A DNA stretch of 64,000 bases from Microbacterium proteolyticum (GCF_030818075.1 NZ_JAUSZZ010000001.1:1116001-1180000); one strand, 5' to 3'. Counted from the first letter of the stretch, positions 1 to 7,765 are shown. Translations and numbers: made by a program. The notes: generated from the sequence alone by a model not told the origin.

Positions 1-64
1 TGGCTTCCTTCGCCTTGCCCACGATGTCCTGAGCGGCGTTCTTGATCTTGTCGTCCAGACCCAT
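1..64 (-). CDS. CsbD-like stress protein, N-terminal part (runs off window)
   Basis: Only the first 21 codons are inside the window. They read MGLDDKIKNAAQDIVGKAK and on, which matches the start of small CsbD/YjbJ-type proteins: short, charged, Ala/Lys-rich, general-stress-induced proteins of unknown mechanism. A strong AAGGAG ribosome binding site lies at 72-77, seven bases before the ATG. The family call rests on this N-terminal segment alone. Confidence 0.7.
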   Translation of the reverse strand, partial: MGLDDKIKNAAQDIVGKAKEA

Positions 65-243
65 GATGTGACTCCTTTTCGAGTGTTCGGCGTCGGCGGC
101 GACCCATCTCGTCGCGACGGAGCGTGTGCTCACCAGGGAGACGGAGGAGACGGATGATTCGTCACGCGATGGTCGGGAAAAGTTTTCCCGACGGCGATAT
201 GCCGGAGAAGGAATGAACCCGTGACGGCGGCCGGTGTTCTCGT

Positions 244-249
244 TAGGGT
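244..249 (+). promoter_or_regulatory. -10 hexamer TAGGGT for a leaderless SDR transcript
   Basis: TAGGGT is followed by exactly six bases and then the GTG at 256. No usable ribosome binding site precedes that GTG (GGAG at 251-254 is too close), so the transcript probably begins at the start codon. Confidence 0.6.
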
Positions 250-255
250 CGGAGA

Positions 256-1203
256 GTGACGCGAGCCGAGTGGGACCCCCGGACCCTCCCCGATCTGTCG
301 GGCATGTCTTATCTCGTCACCGGCGCGACGCGCGGACTCGGATACTTCGCGTGCGAGCAGCTCGCTGCCGCAGGTGCTCAGGTGCTGCTCACCGGACGCA
401 ACCCGAACAGGCTCGCCGCAGCGAAGGCGGCGGTGAAGCGGTCGCACCCGGATGCCGCGATCGAGACGCTCCTGCTCGACACCAGCAACATGGGGTCGGT
501 GCGGGCCGCGGCGGCCACGGCCCGCGCTCGCGGGCGCCTCGACGGCCTGCTGCTCAACGCCGGCGTCGTGCACCCGCCGAAGCAACGGGAGGTCGTCGGC
601 GGGCACGAGCTCGTCTTCGCCACGAACGTGCTGGGGCACTTCGCGCTCGCGGGCGAGTTGCTCAAACCCCTCGCCGCGGCGCGCGGCCGCATGGTGTGGG
701 TGGGCAGCATGTCGACCTCGATATGGACGCATGTGCCGACCGATCCCGAGCTCGTGGAGGGGTACACCCCCTGGCGCGCGTACGTGCAGTCGAAGGCCGC
801 GACGACGGCACTCGCTCTCGAAGCCGACAGGCGTCTGCGCGCGCACGGCGTGCCGGTGCAGAGCCTCGTCGCGCATCCCGGCTTCTCGACGAGCGGTCGC
901 ACCCGCGGTGTGCGCGGTGTGAACGAGCCCAGCAGGCTCAAGCGCTTCGTCGACAACCTGCAGGCTCCCCTCACGCAGTCGAAGGAGCAGGGAGCGTGGG
1001 CGTTGGTTCGCGCGTTGGTCGACCCCCTCGCCGACGGTGGAGAGATGTACGGTCCGTCGCGCGTCGCCAAGGGAGAACCGCGCGTGGCGACCCCGGCGCG
1101 ACGGACGCGACGCAGCGACCTCGGTGCCGACCTCTGGCGCGCCTGCGAGACGGCGACCCATGTGCGCTGGCCTTTCGATCGCGCCCGCCGCGCGGCATCC
1201 TGA
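256..1203 (+). CDS. SDR-family NAD(P)-dependent oxidoreductase
   Basis: A 315-residue short-chain dehydrogenase/reductase with a Rossmann fold. Visible motifs are the cofactor-binding TGATRGLG at residues 22-29, the NAG motif near residue 101 and the catalytic YxxxK at Y176/K180. Length and motif spacing fit classical SDRs of the retinol-dehydrogenase/oxidoreductase type, but substrate cannot be read from the sequence. The GTG at 256 was chosen because a TAGGGT -10 box sits six bases upstream; an internal ATG at 304 would cut into the strand that leads to the glycine-rich motif. It is a single gene, convergent with the regulator downstream. Confidence 0.85.
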   Translation: MTRAEWDPRTLPDLSGMSYLVTGATRGLGYFACEQLAAAGAQVLLTGRNPNRLAAAKAAVKRSHPDAAIETLLLDTSNMGSVRAAAATARARGRLDGLLLNAGVVHPPKQREVVGGHELVFATNVLGHFALAGELLKPLAAARGRMVWVGSMSTSIWTHVPTDPELVEGYTPWRAYVQSKAATTALALEADRRLRAHGVPVQSLVAHPGFSTSGRTRGVRGVNEPSRLKRFVDNLQAPLTQSKEQGAWALVRALVDPLADGGEMYGPSRVAKGEPRVATPARRTRRSDLGADLWRACETATHVRWPFDRARRAAS

Positions 1204-1375
1204 ATCCCCCGTTCCGATGCGGGATCGCGCCCTCCCGTGATCGGGTGGAGCAGGCGGCCTCCGACACGAGCGATGGCGCAGACCTGCGCGGTCCTGCGCC
1301 GCGCGGCGTCGCGGTGCCGGGGTGCGCCGCCACGCCGCGCGGCGTCGCGGTGCCGGGGCGCGCCGCCCCTGAGGG
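1204..1375. repeat. Intergenic 36-bp direct repeat (two copies) between convergent genes
   Basis: A 36-bp unit beginning GCCGCGCGGCGTCGCGG occurs at about 1298 and again at 1334. Each unit contains the palindrome GCCGCGCGGC, so a stem-loop can form in either direction. It lies between the 3' ends of the SDR and mntR genes and could serve as a bidirectional transcription barrier. No gene was seen here. Confidence 0.6.
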
Positions 1376-2011
1376 TCAGCGGGTCAACCAGACCGAATCG
1401 GCCGCGCCGGCGGGCAGCGCCATCTCGACGCCGTCGGCGCGCACCACGGTGTCGGAGACGACTTCCAGCTCATGCCCCACGTCGATTCCGCGCTCCACGA
1501 GCGCTCGCAGGAGCTCGGGATCGCGGTCGCTGACGCGGAGCACGCGCCCCGCGTGGCCGGAGGCGGCTCGCGACAGCAGCACGAAGGGCTGACGGTGCAC
1601 GGTGCCGTCGGCATCCGGGATCGCATCCCCGTGCGGATCGAAGCGCGGGCGGCCCAGACGCGCGTCGATGCCCTCGAGCAGACGGTCGCTCAGCGCGTGT
1701 TCGAGCACCTCGGCCTCGTCGTGCACCTCATCCCACGAGTAGGCGAACTCGCGCACGAGCCACGTCTCGATGAGGCGGTGACGACGGATGACGCCGGCCG
1801 CTCGCCGCTCGCCCGCGGGAGTCAGCGACACCGGGCCGTACGGGCGATGCGTCACCAATCCCTGGGCGGCGAGCTTCTTGACCATCTCGGTCACGCTGGA
1901 GGGGGCGAGGCCCAGCACGCCCGCGAGCTGCGAGGGCGTGATCGGGGTGTCCTGCCACTCGGTGTGGTGGTAGATCGCCTTGAGATAGTCGTCGGCCACG
2001 GGCGATTCCAC
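1376..2011 (-). CDS. mntR: DtxR/MntR-family metal-dependent transcriptional regulator
   Basis: A 211-residue manganese- or iron-responsive repressor. Residues 1-65 form the winged helix-turn-helix (DDYLKAIYHH, then SSVTEMVKKL as recognition helix). Residues about 66-135 are the dimerisation/metal-binding part (RHRLIETWL, HDEAEVLEHALSD). The C-terminal 70 residues look like the FeoA/SH3-like domain of DtxR-type proteins. It lies immediately 3' of the mntH transporter in the same direction, which with the paired palindromes in front of mntH argues for MntR rather than IdeR. The GTG start at 2011 has a TAGGCT -10 box six bases upstream, overlapping the mntH stop codon. It may thus have its own leaderless promoter as well as read-through from mntH. 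Confidence 0.85.
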   Translation of the reverse strand: MESPVADDYLKAIYHHTEWQDTPITPSQLAGVLGLAPSSVTEMVKKLAAQGLVTHRPYGPVSLTPAGERRAAGVIRRHRLIETWLVREFAYSWDEVHDEAEVLEHALSDRLLEGIDARLGRPRFDPHGDAIPDADGTVHRQPFVLLSRAASGHAGRVLRVSDRDPELLRALVERGIDVGHELEVVSDTVVRADGVEMALPAGAADSVWLTR

Positions 2012-2017
2012 GCCGTC

Positions 2018-2023
2018 AGCCTA
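2018..2023 (-). promoter_or_regulatory. -10 hexamer TAGGCT for leaderless mntR
   Basis: The complement of AGCCTA gives TAGGCT on the minus strand, six bases before the mntR GTG. The last three bases used are also the TAG stop codon of mntH. Confidence 0.55.
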
Positions 2024-3535
2024 TCCGCCGGTGAACACCAGCCAGAGGAGCACGACGTTGAGGGTGATGAGGAACACGGATGCCGCCACCCCCGCCACCG
2101 TGGTCGCGACGCGGTTGCGGTACGAGCCGAGCACCGCGGTCTGCGCGGTGAGAGCGACGAGGGGGACGAGGGCGAACGGGATGCCGAACGACAGCACCAC
2201 CTGACTGAGCACCAGCGCCAGGGTCGGGTCGACGCCGAGGGCGAGGATCACGAGCGCCGGGATCAGCGTCACCAGGCGTCGCGCGAGCAGGGGGACGCGG
2301 ATGCGGAGGAGCCCGTGCATGATCTCGGCGCCGGCGTACGCGCCCACCGAGGTCGAGGCGAGGCCGCTCGCGAGCAGACCGACGGCGAAGAGCGTCGCGA
2401 CGAGCGGCCCGAGTCCATCGCGCAGCGCCGCGTACGCGCCCTCGAGGCTGTCGGTGCCGTCGACCCCGGCGAGGTTCGCGGCGGCCAGCAGCAGGATGGC
2501 GAGGTTCACGGTGCCGGCAACGGCGAGGGCGATGGTGACGTCCCAGCGCGTCGCGCGCAGCAGGCGCGGGGTCGCGATGCCGCGGGCTCGCTCGAGAGAG
2601 GAGGCGGCCGTCGTGGCCGGGTCATGGGTCGTGGGTGCGGGGGCGCTGCGGGGGGCGGCGGGGCTGAGGGAAGCGGGAGTGGCGGCGCCGTAGGGAGAGA
2701 TTGGGTCGGCTGCGGTGGTCGCGGCGGAGGTGCGCGGGGCGGGCGCGTCGGCTGCGGCGGCGCCGAGCGGGGCGGTGGACCGGATGGGCGTGCGACCGGG
2801 GCCGCCGGTCGATGCCTGCGCCGTGGCATCCGTCGTCGTCTGCGGAGTGCCGGGGGTCGGCGCGAACCGGTCGCGCGCGAGCGCCGAGTGCGCGTAGATC
2901 GCGTGCGGCATGATCGTCGCCCCGAGGATGGATGCCGCCAGCAGCACCGACTCCGTCCCCTCGAAGCGGGGGAGCAGGCCGCCGATGACGCCCTCGGCGG
3001 CGGGAGGCGCGAAGAAGAGGCCGAACGAGAAACCCACCGCGATCACCAGCAGCAGACCGATCAGCACCGTCTCGAAGGCGCGTGCGCCTCGGCGCGTCTG
3101 CACGAGCAGGAGGATCATCGACACGACGCCGGTGATCACACCTCCCCACAGGAGCGGGACGCCGAACAGCAGGTACAGCGCCACCGCACCGCCGATGACC
3201 TCCGCGACATCGGTCGCCATCGCGACCAGCTCGGCCTGCAGCCAGTACGCGCGGCGCGCCCACGGTCGGCGGATGCGGCGCCCGAGCACCTGCGGCAGGC
3301 TCTCGCCCGTGACGATTCCGAGCTTCGCCGAGAGGTACTGGATCAGCCACGCCATGACGTTGCCGAGCACCACGACCCACACGAGCAGATAGCCGAAGGC
3401 GGCCCCGGCGGTCATGTTGCTCGCGACGTTGCCGGGGTCGAGGTAGGCCACGCCCGCGACCATGGCGGGGCCCAGCAGCCACAGCGCGCGCCCGGGCGCG
3501 TGGCGGCGGTCGGGGGCCCGCAGATTTTTCGGCAT
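2021..3535 (-). CDS. mntH: NRAMP-family Mn2+/divalent metal:H+ symporter MntH
   Basis: A 504-residue integral membrane transporter importing Mn2+ (and possibly Fe2+) with protons. The diagnostic NRAMP motifs are present: DPGN in the first membrane helix (LDPGNVASNMTAG) and MPH in TM6 near residue 209. It is longer than the usual 410-450 residues because a low-complexity Ala/Pro/Thr/Ser segment of about 90 residues (roughly 226-320) is inserted in the loop between TM6 and TM7. Core helices look intact on both sides. The ATG at 3535 lies inside the first of two operator palindromes and six bases after a TAGCTT -10 box, so the mRNA is probably leaderless and repression would block the start site directly. 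mntR follows. Confidence 0.9.
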   Translation of the reverse strand: MPKNLRAPDRRHAPGRALWLLGPAMVAGVAYLDPGNVASNMTAGAAFGYLLVWVVVLGNVMAWLIQYLSAKLGIVTGESLPQVLGRRIRRPWARRAYWLQAELVAMATDVAEVIGGAVALYLLFGVPLLWGGVITGVVSMILLLVQTRRGARAFETVLIGLLLVIAVGFSFGLFFAPPAAEGVIGGLLPRFEGTESVLLAASILGATIMPHAIYAHSALARDRFAPTPGTPQTTTDATAQASTGGPGRTPIRSTAPLGAAAADAPAPRTSAATTAADPISPYGAATPASLSPAAPRSAPAPTTHDPATTAASSLERARGIATPRLLRATRWDVTIALAVAGTVNLAILLLAAANLAGVDGTDSLEGAYAALRDGLGPLVATLFAVGLLASGLASTSVGAYAGAEIMHGLLRIRVPLLARRLVTLIPALVILALGVDPTLALVLSQVVLSFGIPFALVPLVALTAQTAVLGSYRNRVATTVAGVAASVFLITLNVVLLWLVFTGG

Positions 3536-3543
3536 GCCGAAAA
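3526..3543. promoter_or_regulatory. MntR-type operator palindrome 1 (overlaps mntH start codon)
   Basis: TTTTCGGCATGCCGAAAA is a perfect 18-bp palindrome and contains the ATG of mntH (3533-3535). The motif resembles metal-regulator operators in front of actinobacterial mntH genes. Assignment to MntR is inferred from the neighbouring regulator. Confidence 0.75.
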
Positions 3544-3547
3544 GCTA
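3542..3547 (-). promoter_or_regulatory. -10 hexamer TAGCTT of mntH
   Basis: TAGCTT on the minus strand lies between the two operator palindromes, six bases before the mntH ATG. A TTTTCG hexamer 17 bases further upstream may act as -35 and is part of operator 2. Confidence 0.55.
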
Positions 3548-3552
3548 GCAAG

Positions 3553-3570
3553 TTTTCGGCAAGCCGAAAA
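3553..3570. promoter_or_regulatory. MntR-type operator palindrome 2
   Basis: TTTTCGGCAAGCCGAAAA repeats the first palindrome with a single asymmetric central pair. The centres are 27 bp apart, so two dimers could flank the -10 box. Confidence 0.7.
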
Positions 3571-3878
3571 GCGCCTCTCGCAGGTGCGGAGCCGGCTGCG
3601 TGCGGGATCGCCGAGTTCGTTCGCGCTGATGTGTCGTCGCGGGCGTTCGTTCGCGTCGATGCGCGTCGCGCGGTGTCGTCGCGCGGGCGCGCTCGCGCGA
3701 AACGGCGCGAAGGAAGCGCGCGCGGGCGTACCGGCGCGCGTGAGCGGCGCGCAGCCGTGAGGTGCGCGGGCGTCGAGTCGCGTCGCTGTGTCGTCGCGCG
3801 GGTTCGTTCGCGCGAAACGGCGCGAAGGAGGGAACTCGCGGACAAAGGGGCAGCGCGCCGCGCGGGTAGCCTGAGGCG
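3571..3878. repeat. 308-bp intergenic region with degenerate CpG-rich repeats
   Basis: No gene was found here. It holds two diverged copies of a segment of the form GTCGTCGCGCGGG, then CGTTCGCGCGAAACGGCG and CGAAGGA, near 3690-3720 and 3795-3830. TCGCGCGA and related words recur throughout. The last bases carry the promoter of the downstream methyltransferase. Confidence 0.5.
3867..3872 (+). promoter_or_regulatory. -10 hexamer TAGCCT of the SpoU methyltransferase
   Basis: TAGCCT is followed by six bases and the GTG at 3879, the leaderless arrangement seen repeatedly in this window. Confidence 0.6.
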
Positions 3879-4598
3879 GTGACGGATGCCGACGAGCCCA
3901 CGCACCCGCCGCAGGGGACGAGTCAAATCCAGCGGGCGGATGCCGGGACTCCGGCCATGCAGTCTGGTCCGAAGCCGACGGCGGGCGATGACCAATCCGC
4001 TGTCGTCACCCACGGGGTCGGACCGTGGGAGGGGGAGTGGCCGGACGATCCGCGCTACGACCCCGAACTGCTCGCCGAGGGCGACCGCCGCAACGTGGTC
4101 GACGAGTACCGCTACTGGACGATGGACGCGATCGTCGCCGACCTGGATGCCAAGCGGCATCCGTTCCACGTCGCCATCGAGAACTGGCAGCACGACCTCA
4201 ACATCGGCACCATCGTGCGCAGCGCCAACGCGTTCCTCGCCGCCGAGGTGCACATCGTAGGCAAGCGCCGCTGGAACCGCCGCGGCGCGATGGTCACCGA
4301 CCGGTATCAGCACGTGCGGCACCACGAAGACGTCGACGCCTTCATCGCGTGGTCGCGAGAAGCGGGTCTGCCGGTGATCGCCGTCGACAATGTCGAGGGA
4401 TCGATTCCGATCGATCGGGCCGAGCTGCCCGAGCGGTGCGTTCTGCTGTTCGGCCAGGAGGGACCGGGGGTGTCGCCCGAAGCGATCGCCGCCGCGACCG
4501 GGGTGGTCGAGATCACGCAGTACGGCTCGACCCGGTCGATCAACGCCGCGTCGGCGGCCGCGGTGATCATGTACGAGTGGTGCCGCCGCTGGGCCTGA
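3879..4598 (+). CDS. TrmH/SpoU-family RNA 2'-O-methyltransferase
   Basis: A 239-residue S-adenosylmethionine-dependent methyltransferase of the knotted SPOUT fold that acts on tRNA or rRNA ribose. The three SpoU motifs are present: N-x-G-x-I-x-R as NIGTIVRSANAF near residue 109, FGQEGPGVS near residue 190, and the C-terminal SINAASAAAVIMYEW near residue 215. The first 60 residues are a less conserved, Thr/Pro/Gly-rich extension. Which nucleotide is modified cannot be decided. The gene stands alone with its own leaderless promoter. Confidence 0.85.
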   Translation: MTDADEPTHPPQGTSQIQRADAGTPAMQSGPKPTAGDDQSAVVTHGVGPWEGEWPDDPRYDPELLAEGDRRNVVDEYRYWTMDAIVADLDAKRHPFHVAIENWQHDLNIGTIVRSANAFLAAEVHIVGKRRWNRRGAMVTDRYQHVRHHEDVDAFIAWSREAGLPVIAVDNVEGSIPIDRAELPERCVLLFGQEGPGVSPEAIAAATGVVEITQYGSTRSINAASAAAVIMYEWCRRWA

Positions 4599-4805
4599 GC
4601 GGCGTGTGACGTTCCGCGGTGAAACGTGGGGTCTTTGTCGGTAACAGACCCCCACGTCGACGCGCCGCGACGGTTGACTGTCGGCACGCGCTCGACAGCG
4701 TGCGGCGAGGCGGATGCGTCCCGCGGCGAATCGAGCGAGGTGCCCGTCCCCGGTGGCAGCCGGGGAGGGCGCGCAACCGAATCACACACCTGGGAAGGAA
4801 CGATC
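4599..4805 (+). promoter_or_regulatory. Structured leader of the flavin-dependent acyl-CoA-dehydrogenase-like gene
   Basis: About 200 bases without a gene. ACGTGGGGTCT (4625-4635) can pair with AGACCCCCACGT after a short loop. TCCCCGG (4747-4753) pairs perfectly with CCGGGGA (4760-4766) around a TGGCAG loop, about 40 bases before the ATG. The first hairpin could be the terminator of the methyltransferase gene; the second sits in what is probably a 5' leader. I could not match it to a known riboswitch. Confidence 0.35.
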
Positions 4806-6050
4806 ATGACGATCACGGATTCAGCGACGACGAGCCTGTCCGACCGCTGGCGAGACGCACCCACGCCACACACTAGCGCCGGCTGGATCGCGCGCGCTCG
4901 CGAGGTGGCCGACATCCTCGCCGTCGACGCGGTGGAGCGCGATCGCGCGAACCGGGAGCCGCGGGCCGAGGTCGATCTGCTGAAGTCGTCGGGGCTGGTG
5001 ACGCTGCTCGGCCCGCGCGAGCACGGCGGCGCCGGCGAGACCTGGGACACCGCCTACAAGGTGATCCGAGCGGTGGCCCGCGGGGACGGTTCGATCGGCC
5101 AGCTCCTGGGCTACCACTACCTGTGGGGGTGGGCTGCGCGACTGGTCGCCACCGACGAGCAGATCGCCGCCGTCGAGGAGCTGTACACCTCGAACTCCTT
5201 CCTGTTCGGCGGTGCCGTGAACCCCCGCGACTCCGATCTCGTCATCCGAGAGGAGGGCGACGAGCTGGTCTTCTCGGGCCGTAAGTCGTTCTCGACCGGC
5301 GGTCGCGTCTCCGACCTCACCGTGCTCGAGGGGGTGCTCGAGGGCACCGACACGCACATCTTCGCCATCGTGCCGACCGCTCAGGAGGGGATCGTCTTCG
5401 CCGGCGACTGGGACAACCTCGGGCAGCGTCTGACCGAGTCGGGCTCGGTCGAGATCCGCGACGTGCGGGTGCCCTGGTCGGCTGCCGCCGGCTTCGTCGA
5501 CAAGCAGTTCCGGCCGCTGGTGTACAACACGCTGAACGTGCCCGCGATCCAGCTCGTCTTCGCCAACTTCTACCTCGGCATCGCCGAGGGCGCCCTCGAC
5601 ACCGCGTCGGCCTACACGCGCGACCGGACGCGCCCATGGCCCTACGGCGGCGACGACAAGGAGCGCGCCACCGACGAGTGGTACCTGCTCGAGGGGTACG
5701 GGATCCTGCAGTCGAAGCTCTGGGCCGACGGGGCGCTGCTGGATGCGGCGGGCGCCGAGATCAGCGAGGTGCTGCATGCGCCTCGTGAGGAGCTCACGGC
5801 GCGCCGCCGCGGGGAGATCGCCGTGCGCATCGCGGCGGGCAAGCTCCGCATCGTCGACGACGGGCTTGAGGTCGCGTCGAAGATCTACGAGCTCACGGGC
5901 GCCCGGGCGACCTCGAACGCCGTGGGTCTGGACATCTTCTGGCGCAACCTCCGCACGCACAGCCTGCACGACCCGATCGCCTACAAGAAGCGCGAGGTCG
6001 GCGAGTACGTGCTGCTGAACCAGGTGCCCGTTCCCACCTGGTACACCTGA
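4806..6050 (+). CDS. Acyl-CoA dehydrogenase-fold monooxygenase (DszC/SfnB-like)
   Basis: A 414-residue flavoprotein with the acyl-CoA dehydrogenase fold: an N-terminal helical domain (residues 15-120), a middle beta domain (about 125-225, with FGGAVNPRDSDLVI and FSGRKSFSTGG) and a C-terminal four-helix domain. The pattern, including FFSTGG-like KSFSTGG and the TGARATSNAVGLDIFWRNLRTHSLHDP C-terminal region, is that of reduced-flavin-dependent monooxygenases such as dibenzothiophene monooxygenase DszC and SfnB rather than of true acyl-CoA dehydrogenases. A role in organosulfur use is possible but unproven. The ATG at 4806 has AAGGA at 4795-4799; a longer in-frame reading from 4626 has no such support. 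Confidence 0.75.
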   Translation: MTITDSATTSLSDRWRDAPTPHTSAGWIARAREVADILAVDAVERDRANREPRAEVDLLKSSGLVTLLGPREHGGAGETWDTAYKVIRAVARGDGSIGQLLGYHYLWGWAARLVATDEQIAAVEELYTSNSFLFGGAVNPRDSDLVIREEGDELVFSGRKSFSTGGRVSDLTVLEGVLEGTDTHIFAIVPTAQEGIVFAGDWDNLGQRLTESGSVEIRDVRVPWSAAAGFVDKQFRPLVYNTLNVPAIQLVFANFYLGIAEGALDTASAYTRDRTRPWPYGGDDKERATDEWYLLEGYGILQSKLWADGALLDAAGAEISEVLHAPREELTARRRGEIAVRIAAGKLRIVDDGLEVASKIYELTGARATSNAVGLDIFWRNLRTHSLHDPIAYKKREVGEYVLLNQVPVPTWYT

Positions 6051-6093
6051 TGGGTCGCGGGTGGGCGCCGACCGCGCCCACCCGCGCACCGTC

Positions 6094-6220
6094 GCCCATC
6101 GGCCCATCGGCTCATCGGCCCATCGGCCCATCGGCCCATGGGCCCACCGGCCCATCGGCCCATCGGCCCATGGGCCCACCGGCCCATCGGCCCATCGGCC
6201 CATCGGCCCACCGGCCCACC
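6094..6220. repeat. 9-bp tandem repeat GGCCCATCG (about 14 units)
   Basis: Fourteen or so copies of GGCCCATCG with occasional changes (CTCATCG, CCCATGG, CCCACCG) fill the gap between the convergent flavoenzyme and MATE genes. Because the unit is a multiple of three it stays open in several frames, but no real protein is evident. It is a VNTR-like locus. Confidence 0.85.
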
Positions 6221-6265
6221 ACGCGCGCACCGCCTCTCCCGCAGCCGTCGCGGGCGATGCGGACG

Positions 6266-7594
6266 TCAGCCGCCCGCGGTCATCCACGCCTTCCCGCGCA
6301 CGCGCAGACCGAGCGTGAGGGCGCGCGCCAGCATGTAGACGCCGAAGAACGCCGCGGCGAGCCAGGCGAGGCCGGCGGCGCCGCCCCCGGCGAACAGCGC
6401 CACGAGCACGAGCGCCGGCACGTACGGCACGAGGTTCAGCACCCCCGCGACGGCCAGGTAGCGCGCATCGCCGGCGCCGATGAGCACGCCGTCGAGCACG
6501 AAGACGATCGCGGCGAGCGGCTGGGCGACCGCGAGGACGAGGAGAGCGGGCTGGATGAGGGCTGCGATCGCGGCATCCCCGGTGAAGACGAGACCGAGCA
6601 CCCCCGATGTGGCCGCCACCACCGCGCCGACGGCGACGCCGAAGCAGATGCCCCACGCGCTCGTGCGGGCCAGCACCCGTGCGACGGTGTCGGTGTCGGC
6701 CGCGCCGAGCGCGTGCCCGATGAGCGCTTGCGCCGCGATCGCCAAGGCGTCGAGGGCGAACGCGGCCGTGGAGAAGATGGTGAAGGCGATCTGCCACCCG
6801 GCGAGTTCGGCCGACCCGAGCCCCGTGGCCACCGCGACCGTCGCGAGGAACGCCGCGCGCAGACTCACCGTGCGCAGGAACAGCCAGCCCCCCGACCGCA
6901 CGGTGCCGCCGAGTCCCTCCCGCTGGGGCCGGACGGATGCCGCGTGCCGGGACGCCAGCCGCCGTACGACGAGCACATAGGCGCCCACCATTCCCCACTG
7001 CGCCGCGACGGTACCGACGGCGGAGCCGGCGATCCCCCACCCGAACCCGTAGATGAACAGCGCGTTCAGCAGAGCGTTGGCGCCGAACCCCAGGCCCGCG
7101 ATCCACAGGGGCGTGACGGTGTTCTGCATGCCGCGCAGCAGGCCCGTCGCGGCGAAGACGACGAGCATGGCGGGCAGACCCCACATCGAGATCGTCAGGT
7201 AGGTGCGGGCGTTCTCGGCGACGTCGGGCGCGGCGCCGAACAGGTCGATCACCAGCGGCGTCAGGATCGACCCGACCGCGGCGAGCACCGCGCCGAGAGC
7301 GAGCGCGAGCCACATGCCGTCGATCCCGACCGAGACGGCGCTCCCGGGCTCTCCGGCACCGAAGCGCCGCGCGACCGCGGGCGTCGTCGAGTACGCCAGG
7401 AACACCATCAGGCCGACGATCGTGTGCAGCACCGCCCCGGCGATGCCCAGGCCCGCGAGCGGCGCCACGCCGAGGTGGCCGACCATCGCGGCATCGACGA
7501 TGAGGAACAGCGGCTCGGCGATGAGCGCCCCCAGCGCCGGTACCGCGAGCCGCAGGATGGAGCGGTTCAGCGTCGCCGGCGGTGTGGTCGTCAC
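6266..7594 (-). CDS. MATE-family efflux transporter (DinF-like)
   Basis: A 442-residue multidrug and toxic compound extrusion protein with about 12 membrane helices. Typical features are the first helix with IAEPLFLIVDAAMVGHLGVAPLAG near residues 25-48 and its degenerate repeat in the second half, MATE proteins being two six-helix bundles. Such proteins export cationic drugs or metabolites using a sodium or proton gradient. The DinF/NorM subgroup is suggested by the N-terminal motif only. The GTG at 7594 has a TAGGCT -10 box six bases upstream (7601-7606 on the plus strand), so the start is probably leaderless. It diverges from the M13 peptidase. Confidence 0.88.
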   Translation of the reverse strand: MTTTPPATLNRSILRLAVPALGALIAEPLFLIVDAAMVGHLGVAPLAGLGIAGAVLHTIVGLMVFLAYSTTPAVARRFGAGEPGSAVSVGIDGMWLALALGAVLAAVGSILTPLVIDLFGAAPDVAENARTYLTISMWGLPAMLVVFAATGLLRGMQNTVTPLWIAGLGFGANALLNALFIYGFGWGIAGSAVGTVAAQWGMVGAYVLVVRRLASRHAASVRPQREGLGGTVRSGGWLFLRTVSLRAAFLATVAVATGLGSAELAGWQIAFTIFSTAAFALDALAIAAQALIGHALGAADTDTVARVLARTSAWGICFGVAVGAVVAATSGVLGLVFTGDAAIAALIQPALLVLAVAQPLAAIVFVLDGVLIGAGDARYLAVAGVLNLVPYVPALVLVALFAGGGAAGLAWLAAAFFGVYMLARALTLGLRVRGKAWMTAGG

Positions 7595-7600
7595 TCTTCG

Positions 7601-7606
7601 AGCCTA
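7601..7606 (-). promoter_or_regulatory. -10 hexamer TAGGCT of the MATE gene
   Basis: TAGGCT on the minus strand, six bases before the GTG at 7594. Confidence 0.6.
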
Positions 7607-7685
7607 TGGCGGACCCCCGACATCTGGCATCGGGCATCGTGCATCGGGCGCCAGGCCCCGGTCTCGCGGATGCTGAGGGCAAGCG

Positions 7686-7765
7686 TCACAACGTCAGTGA
7701 TGTGTACAACCTCTGCCGGCGTCGGGGGGATGCCGCTGAGGTTGTGCACATCGCGGAGGTTGTGC
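7686..7765. promoter_or_regulatory. Symmetric four-site array around a 15-bp inverted repeat
   Basis: GATGTGTACAACCTC (7699-7713) and GAGGTTGTGCACATC (7738-7752) are inverted copies with one mismatch. A further half-site lies outside each arm at the same 18-bp step: TCACAACGTC at 7686-7695 and GAGGTTGTGC at 7756-7765. The array lies between the divergent MATE and M13 peptidase genes. It could be a two-dimer operator, a long stem-loop, or weak DnaA-box-like sites (TTGTGCACA differs from TTGTCCACA by one base). Confidence 0.5.

Noticed and set aside
1472..3760. A long plus-strand gene opposite mntR and mntH
   Set aside because: It is an antisense shadow of two clear genes, with an Arg/Gly/Glu-rich composition and no motif.
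4599..4805. S-adenosylmethionine or other known riboswitch
   Set aside because: Hairpins are present but I could not match the conserved core of any class by eye.
6094..6220. CRISPR array
   Set aside because: The repeats are 9 bp, directly adjacent and without spacers; the same holds for the 31-bp and 45-bp arrays.
6051..6265. Small protein genes in the 9-bp repeat
   Set aside because: All frames stay open because the unit is a multiple of three; the products are simple repeats with no ribosome binding site.
7738..7765. Replication origin with DnaA boxes
   Set aside because: Sites deviate from TTGTCCACA, are few, and no dnaA, dnaN or AT-rich unwinding region is near.
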